Shown here piece by piece: positions 7,188 to 13,663 of a stretch of DNA of 18,993 bases (position 1 is its first letter; every line of letters begins with the position of its first letter). The stretch comes from an uncultured Prevotella sp. (GTDB taxonomy: Bacteria; Bacteroidota; Bacteroidia; Bacteroidales; Bacteroidaceae). The stretch spans positions 1 to 18,993 of the forward strand of contig CABUXJ010000039.1 in the NCBI GenBank assembly GCA_902495455.1, written 5' to 3'. The notes beneath the pieces are model-generated. The model made no database searches and was not told the origin of the DNA. It saw nothing but the letters and a program-made list of their open reading frames with translations. The position numbers and the translations under genes were made by a program.

Positions 7188-7204
7188 CCCTCCCTTTGGG
7201 AGGG
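7188..7204. repeat. CCCTCCC-family palindrome
   Basis: CCCTCCC-TTT-GGGAGGG followed by TTGGGGTGGGT. About 20 nt of upstream sequence (CTTAGACATATCC then GCTCCC) is shared with the end of the window (18962-18978), so this is the tail module of the large repeat. The same 30-nt word recurs as the arms of inverted repeat 4. Confidence 0.8.
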
Positions 7205-7208
7205 TTGG

Positions 7209-7285
7209 GGTGGGTGTCAGGTGGGTGTCAGGCGGGTGTTAGGTGGGTGTTAGGTGGGTGTTAGGCGAGTGTTAGGTGGGTGTTA
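7209..7285 (+). repeat. 11-bp tandem repeat, seven units
   Basis: Seven consecutive 11-bp units of consensus GGTGGGTGTTA run without gaps; variants have C for T at position 3, A for G at position 5, or C for T at position 10. The period is not a multiple of three and the tract is between genes. It grows directly out of the GGTTGGGGTGGGT tail of the palindrome just upstream. Confidence 0.9.
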
Positions 7286-7530
7286 GACCTTCGGATTATT
7301 ACACAATAACACAAATCCGACGGATTTCCTTCAACAATGTAACACTCAGGGCTTTATTTATGACAAGTCTTTCACGATTTTGGGCCTTTTATATAGAAAA
7401 GATTTTGCTATATCAATAATCTTTGCGAAATTTGCAGGAAAATCCGTGATATTCGCTCCGCCATCACATAACGACGGCAAAATGAGCAACGACAACGAAC
7501 ATAAACAAACGATAATATACAAAAAAGAGT
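7286..7530 (+). promoter_or_regulatory. korA leader region with a weak promoter candidate
   Basis: Non-coding DNA before korA. The best promoter-like word is TAATCTTTG at 7417-7425, with three instead of two bases between TA and TTTG and no -33 box at the right distance. A 7-1-7 palindrome AAATCCG-A-CGGATTT lies at 7313-7327. The region directly before the ATG at 7531 is A-rich, as usual for Bacteroidetes starts. I cannot name the true promoter. Confidence 0.35.
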
Positions 7531-9399
7531 ATGGCAGAAAAATTGGAAGTGAAGGAGCTTGACCAAGTCGTGGTCCGCTTCTCGGGTGACTCCGGCGACG
7601 GCATGCAGCTGGCCGGAAACATCTTCTCCACGGTGTCGGCCACCGTGGGCAACGGCATTTCGACGTTTCCGGACTATCCGGCGGACATCCGCGCCCCGCA
7701 AGGCTCGCTCACCGGCGTATCGGGATTTCAGGTGCACATCGGTGCGGGACGGGTCTATACGCCCGGCGACCAGTGTGACGTGCTCGTGGCTATGAACGCC
7801 GCCGCGCTCAAGACGCAGTATCGCTTCGCCAAGCCACAGGCCACCATCATCATCGACACCGACAGCTTCGGACCGAAGGACCTGGAGAAGGCACAGTTTG
7901 CTACGGACGACTATCTCGGCGAGATGGGCATCGACCCCGACCGCGTCGTGGCCTGTCCGCTGACGACAATGGTCAAGGACTGTCTGGCCGGCTCGGGCAT
8001 GGACAACAAGTCGGTCCTCAAGTGCCGCAACATGTTCGCCCTCGGACTGGTCTGCTGGCTGTTCAACCGCGACCTCTCGCTCGTCGACAACTTCCTCCGC
8101 GACAAGTTCGCCAAGAAGCCGCAGGTGGCCGAGAACAATATAAAGGTCGTCCGGGCCGGCTATGACTACGGTCACAACGTCCACGCCAGCGTGCCCGCGA
8201 CATACCGCATCGAGTCGCGGGAGAAGATTGCCGGCCGCTATATGGACATCACCGGCAACAAGGCCACGGCCTACGGCCTCATCGCCGCCGCCGAAAAGGC
8301 CGGCATGCAGCTCTTCCTCGGCTCCTACCCCATCACTCCGGCCACGGACATACTCCACGAACTGGCCAAGCACAAGTCGTGCGGCGTAAAGACGGTCCAG
8401 TGTGAAGACGAGATTTCGGGCTGCGCCAGCGCCATCGGAGCCGCCTTTGCCGGCGCTCTGGCCGCCACGTCGACTTCCGGACCGGGCATCTGTCTGAAGT
8501 CGGAGGCCATCAATCTGGCCGTCATCGACGAGCTCCCGCTCATCGTCATCGACGTACAGCGCGGCGGCCCTTCGACGGGTCTGCCCACGAAAAGCGAACA
8601 GACCGACCTGCTGCAGGCTCTCTACGGACGCAACGGCGAAAGCCCGCTGCCGGTGATTGCCGCCACAAGCCCGACGGACTGTTTCGACGCCGTCTATTCG
8701 GCAGCCAAGATGGCCGTCGAGCATCTGACGCCGGTCATCCTGCTCACCGACGCTTTCATCGCCAACGGCTCGGCCGCATGGAAACTGCCGTCGATGGCCG
8801 AACTGCCCGCCATACGCCCCCACCGCGTGACGGAGGCACAGAAAGACAACTACACTCCATACGAGCGCGACCCCGAAACAGGCGCACGCTACTGGGCAGT
8901 GCCCGGTCAGGAGGGCTACACCCACATCCTCGGCGGTTTGGAGAAAGACGGCCGCACGGGCGCCATCTCGACGGATCCGGAGAACCACGACCGCATGTGC
9001 CGGCTGCGCGCGGAGAAGGTGGCCCGCATACCGGTGCCGGACCTCGAGGTCGACGGCGACAAGGACGATGCCGAGCTGCTCATCGTGGGCTTCGGCAGCA
9101 CCTACGGCCATCTCTATTCGGCTATGGAGGAACTGCGCGCCGAAGGCCACAAAGTGGCTTTAGCACAGTTCAAGTACATCAACCCGCTGCCGAAGAATAC
9201 GGCCGAAGTGCTCAAGAAGTACAAGAACGTGGTCGTCGCCGAACAGAACCTCGGGCAGCTCGCCGCATGGCTGCGCGCCAACGTCGACGGATTTGTACCC
9301 AAGCAATACAATCAGGTCAAGGGACAGCCGTTCGTGGTGAGCGAGCTCACCACCGCATTCCGCGGGTTGCTCAGTGGTAATACCGAATCAACGTTCTAA
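7531..9399 (+). CDS. korA: 2-oxoglutarate:ferredoxin oxidoreductase, alpha subunit (gamma-alpha fusion)
   Basis: A 622-aa subunit of the 2-oxoacid:ferredoxin oxidoreductase family, which with KorB converts 2-oxoglutarate, CoA and oxidised ferredoxin to succinyl-CoA, CO2 and reduced ferredoxin (reversible in anaerobes). The N-terminal gamma-type domain (about 10-190) starts RFSGDSGDGMQLAGN and includes PDYPADIRAPQG. The alpha domain (about 240-430) carries GSYPITPATDILHEL, QCEDEISGCASAIGAAFAGA and RGGPSTGLPTKSEQ. A C-terminal transketolase-C-like domain (about 480-610) follows, with GFGSTYG. Domain order and length are those of the fused Kor/Oor alpha subunits of Bacteroidales. The partner korB lies 658 bp downstream, separated by a RAYT insertion whose first REP starts 3 nt after this stop codon. 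Confidence 0.9.
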   Translation: MAEKLEVKELDQVVVRFSGDSGDGMQLAGNIFSTVSATVGNGISTFPDYPADIRAPQGSLTGVSGFQVHIGAGRVYTPGDQCDVLVAMNAAALKTQYRFAKPQATIIIDTDSFGPKDLEKAQFATDDYLGEMGIDPDRVVACPLTTMVKDCLAGSGMDNKSVLKCRNMFALGLVCWLFNRDLSLVDNFLRDKFAKKPQVAENNIKVVRAGYDYGHNVHASVPATYRIESREKIAGRYMDITGNKATAYGLIAAAEKAGMQLFLGSYPITPATDILHELAKHKSCGVKTVQCEDEISGCASAIGAAFAGALAATSTSGPGICLKSEAINLAVIDELPLIVIDVQRGGPSTGLPTKSEQTDLLQALYGRNGESPLPVIAATSPTDCFDAVYSAAKMAVEHLTPVILLTDAFIANGSAAWKLPSMAELPAIRPHRVTEAQKDNYTPYERDPETGARYWAVPGQEGYTHILGGLEKDGRTGAISTDPENHDRMCRLRAEKVARIPVPDLEVDGDKDDAELLIVGFGSTYGHLYSAMEELRAEGHKVALAQFKYINPLPKNTAEVLKKYKNVVVAEQNLGQLAAWLRANVDGFVPKQYNQVKGQPFVVSELTTAFRGLLSGNTESTF

Positions 9400-9402
9400 G
9401 GG

Positions 9403-9432
9403 CTTGTAGGGACAAATTCTTGTATCTGTCCG
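9403..9432 (+). repeat. REP (GTAG plus hairpin), left end of the RAYT unit
   Basis: GTAG at 9406-9409 is directly followed by a hairpin GGACA (9410-9414) / TGTCC (9427-9431) with an internal mismatch. A GTAG tetranucleotide in front of an imperfect hairpin is the classic REP architecture recognised by RAYT enzymes. The 30-nt sequence 9403-9432 matches the reverse complement of 9994-10023 at 28 positions. It starts 3 nt behind the korA stop codon. Confidence 0.8.
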
Positions 9433-9448
9433 CAACACCACATAACGA

Positions 9449-10027
9449 ATGAAACAACATGACGTTTATCCAAAACGAAAGAGTATCAGATTAAAAGGAT
9501 ATGACTACTCTACGACAGGCTGCTATTTTGTTACGATAGTGACGAAAAACAGATATAATTTGTTTGGATGCGTGAAGAACGGACAAATGAAACTTAATGA
9601 CGCAGGAATGATGGTACATCAAGTTCTTGACAAGATGTTTTCGGTCTATCAGTGCGCAGAACTCATAAATACAGTAATAATGCCCAACCATCTCCACTGT
9701 CTGATAAGTATTATGTCGGATGACAACATTGGACTGCCGCAAATGATGCGATATCTGAAAAGTCGCACGACAGTAGGATATATTCATGGCGTGAAGGAAA
9801 AGGGATGGCCTCGTTTTGACGGACATCTATGGCAAAGCAGATACTACGACCATATCGTTAGAAATCAACAGTCATACGACAAGATAAACGAATACATATA
9901 TCTTAATCCGGAAAGATGGAACAAGGACAAGTTGAATGTGAAATGTGACGCTGACGCAGACGACATAAACCTGCTTATAAAGAATTGCGAGAACGGACAA
10001 ATACAAGAATATGTCCCTACAAGTTGA
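9449..10027 (+). CDS. REP-associated tyrosine transposase (RAYT, Y1_Tnp family)
   Basis: A 192-aa HUH-type single-strand DNA transposase/nuclease of the IS200/IS605-related RAYT class. Visible hallmarks are FVTIVTKNR near the start (27-35), the HUH pair in MPNHLHCLI (His81, His83), WQSRYYDHIVR (128-138) and EYIYLNP (148-154). Tyr149 is my candidate for the nucleophile, with the Tyr132-Tyr133 pair as an alternative. RAYTs nick and join REP sequences; here the gene is bracketed by a REP and an inverse REP bearing GTAG/CTAC, the second overlapping the last codons. It is noticeably A+T-richer than korA and korB and separates these two subunit genes in the same direction, so it is probably transcribed with them. 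No target-site duplication is seen, as expected for HUH enzymes. Confidence 0.9.
   Translation: MKQHDVYPKRKSIRLKGYDYSTTGCYFVTIVTKNRYNLFGCVKNGQMKLNDAGMMVHQVLDKMFSVYQCAELINTVIMPNHLHCLISIMSDDNIGLPQMMRYLKSRTTVGYIHGVKEKGWPRFDGHLWQSRYYDHIVRNQQSYDKINEYIYLNPERWNKDKLNVKCDADADDINLLIKNCENGQIQEYVPTS
9994..10023 (-). repeat. Inverse REP, right end of the RAYT unit
   Basis: The mirror partner of the left REP: hairpin GGACA (9995-9999) / TGTCC (10012-10016) followed by CTAC (10017-10020), which is GTAG on the minus strand. It lies within the last codons of the RAYT gene and ends 2 nt before its stop codon ends the frame. The two differences from the left end fall in the hairpin, not in the GTAG or stem base. 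Confidence 0.8.
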
Positions 10028-10057
10028 TTGAAATAAACAAAAGAAAATAAGATAGCA

Positions 10058-11101
10058 ATGGAAACAAGTAAAACAAATAATATGAATGTCACCAACCCCG
10101 TTACGGGCCCCGCCTTATATAAGAAGGGACAGCCGCGCTGGTGTCCCGGCTGCGGCGACCATTTCTTCCTCGCTTCGCTCCACAAGGCAATGGCCGAGGT
10201 GGGCGTGGCTCCACACAACATCGCGGTCATATCGGGTATCGGATGCTCAAGCCGTTTGCCCTATTATGTGAACACCTACGCCATGCAGACCATACACGGC
10301 CGTGCCGCAGCCATCGCAACGGGCGCAAAGGTTGCCAATCCCGACCTCACGGTATGGCAGATCAGCGGTGACGGCGACGGACTGGCCATCGGCGGCAACC
10401 ACTTCATACACGCCATGCGCCGCAACATCGACCTCAACATGATTCTGCTCAACAACCGTATCTACGGTCTGACAAAGGGACAGTATTCGCCCACCAGCCC
10501 ACGCGGATTCGTGTCAAAGTCGAGCCCCTACGGCACGGTGGAGGACCCGTTCTGCCCGGCGGAACTGTGCTTCGGCGCACGCGGCCACTTCTTCGCACGC
10601 GCCGTGGCCACCGACGCTCCCGCAACGGTGGAGGTGCTCAAGGCGGCATACAACCACAAGGGAGCGGCGGTGTGCGAGATTCTGCAGAACTGTGTCATCT
10701 TCAACAACGGCTGCTACGACTCCGTATATACGAAAGAGGGCCGCAAGAAGAACGCTATCTACGTCCGGCACGGACAGCCGCTCGTCTTCGGTGAGAACAA
10801 CGAGTACGGTCTCGTGCAGGAAGGCTTCGGCCTGAAGGTCGTCGAAATCGGCAAGGACGGCTATACGATGGACGACATCCTCGTGCACGACGCCCACTCA
10901 GAGGACAACACCCTCCAGCTCAAACTGGCCATGATGGACCCCGAGAAGGGCTTCCCCGTGGCCCTCGGTGTCATCCGCGACGTCGACGCACCGACATATA
11001 ATGATGCCGTCACGGCTCAGATCGAGGAAGTGAGCGCCCAGAAGAAGTATCACAACTTTGAGGAACTGCTCATGACCAACGACACATGGGAGGTCAAATA
11101 A
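10058..11101 (+). CDS. korB: 2-oxoglutarate:ferredoxin oxidoreductase, beta subunit
   Basis: A 347-aa thiamine-diphosphate-binding beta subunit and partner of KorA. It has the family's WCPGCGDHFF near the N-terminus, GIGCSSRLPYY, the TPP/Mg motif GDGDGLAIGGNHFIHA with MILLNNRIYGLTKGQYSPT, and a C-terminal tail of the Kor type. The beta subunit lacks its own ferredoxin-like domain, as expected. The start at 10058 (METSK) sits 8 nt after AAGATAG; an ATG at 10082 (MNVTNP) is a shorter alternative. It is separated from korA by the RAYT unit, whereas such subunit genes are normally adjacent. The stop is followed after 4 nt by inverted repeat 3. Confidence 0.9.
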   Translation: METSKTNNMNVTNPVTGPALYKKGQPRWCPGCGDHFFLASLHKAMAEVGVAPHNIAVISGIGCSSRLPYYVNTYAMQTIHGRAAAIATGAKVANPDLTVWQISGDGDGLAIGGNHFIHAMRRNIDLNMILLNNRIYGLTKGQYSPTSPRGFVSKSSPYGTVEDPFCPAELCFGARGHFFARAVATDAPATVEVLKAAYNHKGAAVCEILQNCVIFNNGCYDSVYTKEGRKKNAIYVRHGQPLVFGENNEYGLVQEGFGLKVVEIGKDGYTMDDILVHDAHSEDNTLQLKLAMMDPEKGFPVALGVIRDVDAPTYNDAVTAQIEEVSAQKKYHNFEELLMTNDTWEVK

Positions 11102-11105
11102 GACT

Positions 11106-11285
11106 GACGAAGGGATATAACTCCTAAAACATTGTGCACAAAGCAGGCTCGCGACCCGTCACGACCGCCTCACTGCCAACCGGTTCAACCCGTACGGTTG
11201 ATTTATATATATGGTTGGTCTGGCGGTCGCGACGGGTCGCGAGCCTGCTTTGTGCACAATGTTTTAGGAGTTATATCCCTTCGTC
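11106..11285. repeat. Long inverted repeat 3 (64-bp arms) between convergent genes
   Basis: Arms 11106-11169 and 11222-11285 are reverse complements with a single mismatch (11161/11230) over 64 bp, and a 52-nt spacer. The left arm begins 4 nt after the korB stop codon. There is no T tract after either arm. The neighbouring rpmH has a separate standard terminator, so this repeat is not needed for that gene; it could act as a structured 3' end for the kor transcript. Confidence 0.9.
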
Positions 11286-11317
11286 TTACCACAACTACGT
11301 GGCCGATGATATCGTAC

Positions 11318-11364
11318 AAAAACAGCAGATGGCAGAACGAGCGTTCGTTCTGCCATCTGCTGTT
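11318..11364 (-). terminator. Intrinsic terminator of rpmH
   Basis: A perfect 20-bp stem (11321-11340 with 11345-11364) with a 4-nt loop GCGT, followed on the minus strand by a T run (through 11318). It lies about 30 nt beyond the rpmH stop. Confidence 0.85.
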
Positions 11365-11394
11365 CCTGTCGATAGACAATCGGCGAGCCGCGGA

Positions 11395-11550
11395 TTACTT
11401 TCCGTGGTGCTCGTCAGAAACGGTTAACTTCTTGCGACCCTTCGCACGGCGTGAAGCCAATACGCGGCGGCCGTTCTTTGTTGCCATTCTCTCACGGAAG
11501 CCGTGCTTGTTGACACGTCTTCTGTTGTGCGGCTGAAATGTTCTCTTCAT
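11395..11550 (-). CDS. rpmH: 50S ribosomal protein L34
   Basis: A 51-aa, very basic protein beginning MKRTFQPHNRRRVNKHGFRE and continuing with the L34 signature of RMATKNGRRVLASRRAKGRKKL. It is a component of the large ribosomal subunit. Bacteroidetes L34 often has a short extra tail such as the one seen here (TVSDEHHGK). It is transcribed away from efp from its own good promoter and ends before a strong hairpin terminator. Recognition is confident because of the near-invariant sequence. Confidence 0.97.
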   Translation of the reverse strand: MKRTFQPHNRRRVNKHGFRERMATKNGRRVLASRRAKGRKKLTVSDEHHGK

Positions 11551-11590
11551 TGCTTTATTATTTTTATTGTTTATATTCGCTTTTGGGCTG

Positions 11591-11622
11591 CAAAATTAGT
11601 TATTAATTTCCAAATAACCAAA
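11591..11622 (-). promoter_or_regulatory. Promoter of rpmH
   Basis: On the minus strand TTTG (11619-11622) is followed after 20 nt by TAATTTTG (11591-11598), a full match to the Bacteroidetes promoter consensus. Transcription would begin about 35 nt upstream of the rpmH ATG. Confidence 0.8.
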
Positions 11623-11650
11623 CTGATACGCGATTTTTAGCCCAAAGATT

Positions 11651-11680
11651 AATGTTTTTTCTATTTTTTCCGTACCTTTG
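11651..11680 (+). promoter_or_regulatory. Promoter of efp
   Basis: TACCTTTG (11673-11680) is a perfect -7 box followed by CATCCG, with a weaker AATG at 11651-11654 in the -33 place (18 nt spacing). The leader to the efp ATG is about 55 nt. It is back to back with the rpmH promoter. Confidence 0.65.
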
Positions 11681-11740
11681 CATCCGTAAAAAGACCATAC
11701 GGGACGAATAATCAAGTAAAACAACAATATTTATAACATC

Positions 11741-12307
11741 ATGATCAAGTCACAAGACATCAAGAAAGGTACTTGCATCCGCATGGACGGCAAGCTGTAT
11801 TTCTGTATCGACTTCCTGCACGTAAAACCCGGCAAGGGTAACACCATCATGCGCACCACTCTGAAGGATGTGGTCAGCGGCCGCGTACTGGAGAAGCGTT
11901 TCAACATCGGCGAGGCTCTTGAGGACGTCCGCGTGGAGCGCCGTCCCTATCAGTATCTCTATATGGAGGGCAGCGACTATATCTTCATGAATCAGGAGAC
12001 CTACGATCAGGTGCCTATCCAGAAGGACCTCATCACCGGCGTGGACTTCATGAAGGAAAGCGACATCGTCGAGGTGGTCAGCGACGCAGACACCGAGACC
12101 ATCCTTTATGCCGAAATGCCCGTGAAGACCAACCTCCGCATCACACACAGCGAGCCCGGCATCAAGGGTGACACAGCCACCAACGCCACCAAGCCCGCAA
12201 CACTGGAGACAGGTGTCGAGGTGCGCGTACCGCTGTTCATCAACGAGGGCGACCTCATTCAGGTGGACACACGCGACGGCAGCTATCTGCAGCGCGTGAA
12301 GGAGTAA
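11741..12307 (+). CDS. efp: Translation elongation factor P
   Basis: A 188-aa EF-P, which rescues ribosomes stalled at polyproline stretches. The N-terminal KOW-like domain starts IKSQDIKKGTCIRMDGK and carries the tip loop HVKPGKGNT with Lys32 at the position that is modified in many bacteria. Two OB-fold domains follow, ending with the typical PLFINEGDLIQVDTRDGSYLQR-type C-terminus. Length matches the family (185-190 aa). It has its own promoter and is divergent from rpmH. Inverted repeat 4 begins about 30 nt after the stop codon. Which modification enzyme acts on Lys32 cannot be told from this window. Confidence 0.97.
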   Translation: MIKSQDIKKGTCIRMDGKLYFCIDFLHVKPGKGNTIMRTTLKDVVSGRVLEKRFNIGEALEDVRVERRPYQYLYMEGSDYIFMNQETYDQVPIQKDLITGVDFMKESDIVEVVSDADTETILYAEMPVKTNLRITHSEPGIKGDTATNATKPATLETGVEVRVPLFINEGDLIQVDTRDGSYLQRVKE

Positions 12308-12339
12308 GGCTCTAAAACTCACACCAAAACCAAAAAACC

Positions 12340-12594
12340 ACCCCTAACCACCTAAAACCCACCCCAACCCTCCCGAAGGGAGGGAGCTTGATTAGCGAGA
12401 CACGCGATGAACAAGTGCATCCGGTAGGTTACGTTATGATTGATATTAATATGTATTGCATTAATACAATAGATTATTGATACAATATATTGATGCAATA
12501 TGATAGTTGGTATCATCAATGACATGAACACCTTAAAGCATATCAAGCTCCCTCCCTTTGGGAGGGTTGGGGTGGGTTTTAGGTGGTTAGGGGT
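12340..12594. repeat. Long inverted repeat 4 (53-bp arms) with A+T-rich centre
   Basis: Arms 12340-12392 and 12542-12594 are reverse complements with one mismatch (12375/12559) and extend about 6 bp further outward with a 1-nt indel. Each arm contains a full CCCTCCC/GGGAGGG palindrome (12368-12384 and 12550-12566) and the GGTTGGGGTGGGT tail also seen at 7204. The 149-nt spacer is A+T-rich, with a tandem 13-bp repeat ATTGAT(A/G)CAATAT near 12476-12501. It fills the gap between efp and the glycosyltransferase gene. No promoter of the TAnnTTTG type was found in the spacer on either strand. Confidence 0.9.
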
Positions 12595-12620
12595 TGGTTT
12601 TGGGGTTATTTCCTGTCATC

Positions 12621-13658
12621 ATGAAATACTCATTTATCATCCCCGTATTCAACCGTCCCGACGAAGTGGACGAGCTGCTTGACAGTATGACACGTCAGAC
12701 GCTGCGCAACTTCGAGGTTGTCATCGTCGAAGACGGTTCTACCGTCGACTGCCGCAGCGTCGTGGAGAAGTATAGCGAACGCCTCGACGTCAAATATCAT
12801 GCCAAGCCAAACTCCGGACCGGGACAGAGCCGCAACTACGGCGCCGAACGTGCCGTGGGCGAATGGCTCATCGTGCTCGACTCGGACGTCGTCCTGCCCG
12901 AAGGTTATCTGCAAGCCGTCGACGACGAACTGAGACGCGAACCGTCCGATGCCTTCGGCGGACCGGACTGCGCCCACCCCTCGTTCACCGACACACAGAA
13001 GGCCATATCCTACTCCATGACGAGCTTCTTCACCACCGGCGGAATACGCGGCGGCAAGAAGAAACTCGACAAGTTCTATCCACGCTCGTTCAACATGGGC
13101 ATCCGCCGCGACGTCTATGCCCGCCTCGGCGGTTTCTCACGCATGCGCTTCGGCGAGGACATCGACTTCAGCATACGCATCTTCAAGGCCGGCTGCCACT
13201 GCCGCCTCTTTCCCGGGGCATGGGTATGGCACAAGCGCCGCACAGACCTGCGCAAGTTCTTCCGTCAGGTCTACAACAGCGGCATCGCACGCATCAATCT
13301 CTACAAAAAATATCCCGAGTCACTCAAGCTCGTCCACCTGCTCCCGATGGTGTTCACCGTCGGCATCATAGCTCTCGTGCTCGTCTCCGCCGTCGGCCGC
13401 GTGCTCATGCACTACGACGACATCGACCGCTGGTATTGGCTTTGCGCCGCACCGTGGCTGCCGATATCGGCCTACTGTATCCTCATCTTCGCCGACTCCG
13501 CACGCCAAAACCGCAGTCTCCGCATCGGCGCCATCTCCGTCGCGGCCGCCTTCACCCAACTCATGGGCTACGGATTCGGATTCATTGAAGCATGGTGGAA
13601 ACGCTGCGTAAGAGGGGAAGACGAGTTCCAAGCGTTTGAGAAGAACTTCTATAAATAA
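12621..13658 (+). CDS. Family 2 glycosyltransferase, membrane-bound
   Basis: A 345-aa GT-A fold glycosyltransferase. The N-terminal half has KYSFIIPVFNRPDEVDELLDS, a VIVEDGS nucleotide-binding motif, PGQSRNYGAERAVGEW and the metal-binding LIVLDSDVVLP, followed by FNMGIRRDVYARLGGF and FGEDIDFSIR (catalytic ED). The C-terminal third carries about three hydrophobic segments (around 236-262, 272-293 and 300-325), so it is an inner-membrane enzyme acting on a lipid-linked or surface glycan; acceptor and sugar are not readable. The start at 12621 is used because the fold begins at once; an upstream in-frame start at 12594 lies in the inverted repeat arm. It heads a cluster with ORF6N (5 nt gap) and radC. 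Confidence 0.87.
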   Translation: MKYSFIIPVFNRPDEVDELLDSMTRQTLRNFEVVIVEDGSTVDCRSVVEKYSERLDVKYHAKPNSGPGQSRNYGAERAVGEWLIVLDSDVVLPEGYLQAVDDELRREPSDAFGGPDCAHPSFTDTQKAISYSMTSFFTTGGIRGGKKKLDKFYPRSFNMGIRRDVYARLGGFSRMRFGEDIDFSIRIFKAGCHCRLFPGAWVWHKRRTDLRKFFRQVYNSGIARINLYKKYPESLKLVHLLPMVFTVGIIALVLVSAVGRVLMHYDDIDRWYWLCAAPWLPISAYCILIFADSARQNRSLRIGAISVAAAFTQLMGYGFGFIEAWWKRCVRGEDEFQAFEKNFYK

Positions 13659-13663
13659 AAGGT

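Noticed and set aside
7209..7285. CRISPR-like array
   Set aside because: Units are 11 bp and directly adjacent with no spacers.
7408..9150. A 580-aa open frame on the minus strand across korA
   Set aside because: It lies opposite korA, whose protein is clearly conserved; the antisense frame is kept open by G/C-rich codon use and its product has no recognisable domain.
9400..10030. Target-site duplication around the RAYT unit
   Set aside because: Left flank CTAAGGG and right flank TTGATT do not match; HUH enzymes do not make duplications, so absence is uninformative.
12393..12541. Promoter inside the inverted repeat 4 spacer
   Set aside because: Best words (TATATTGA, TATATTGT) each miss the TAnnTTTG consensus by two positions and lack a -33 box.
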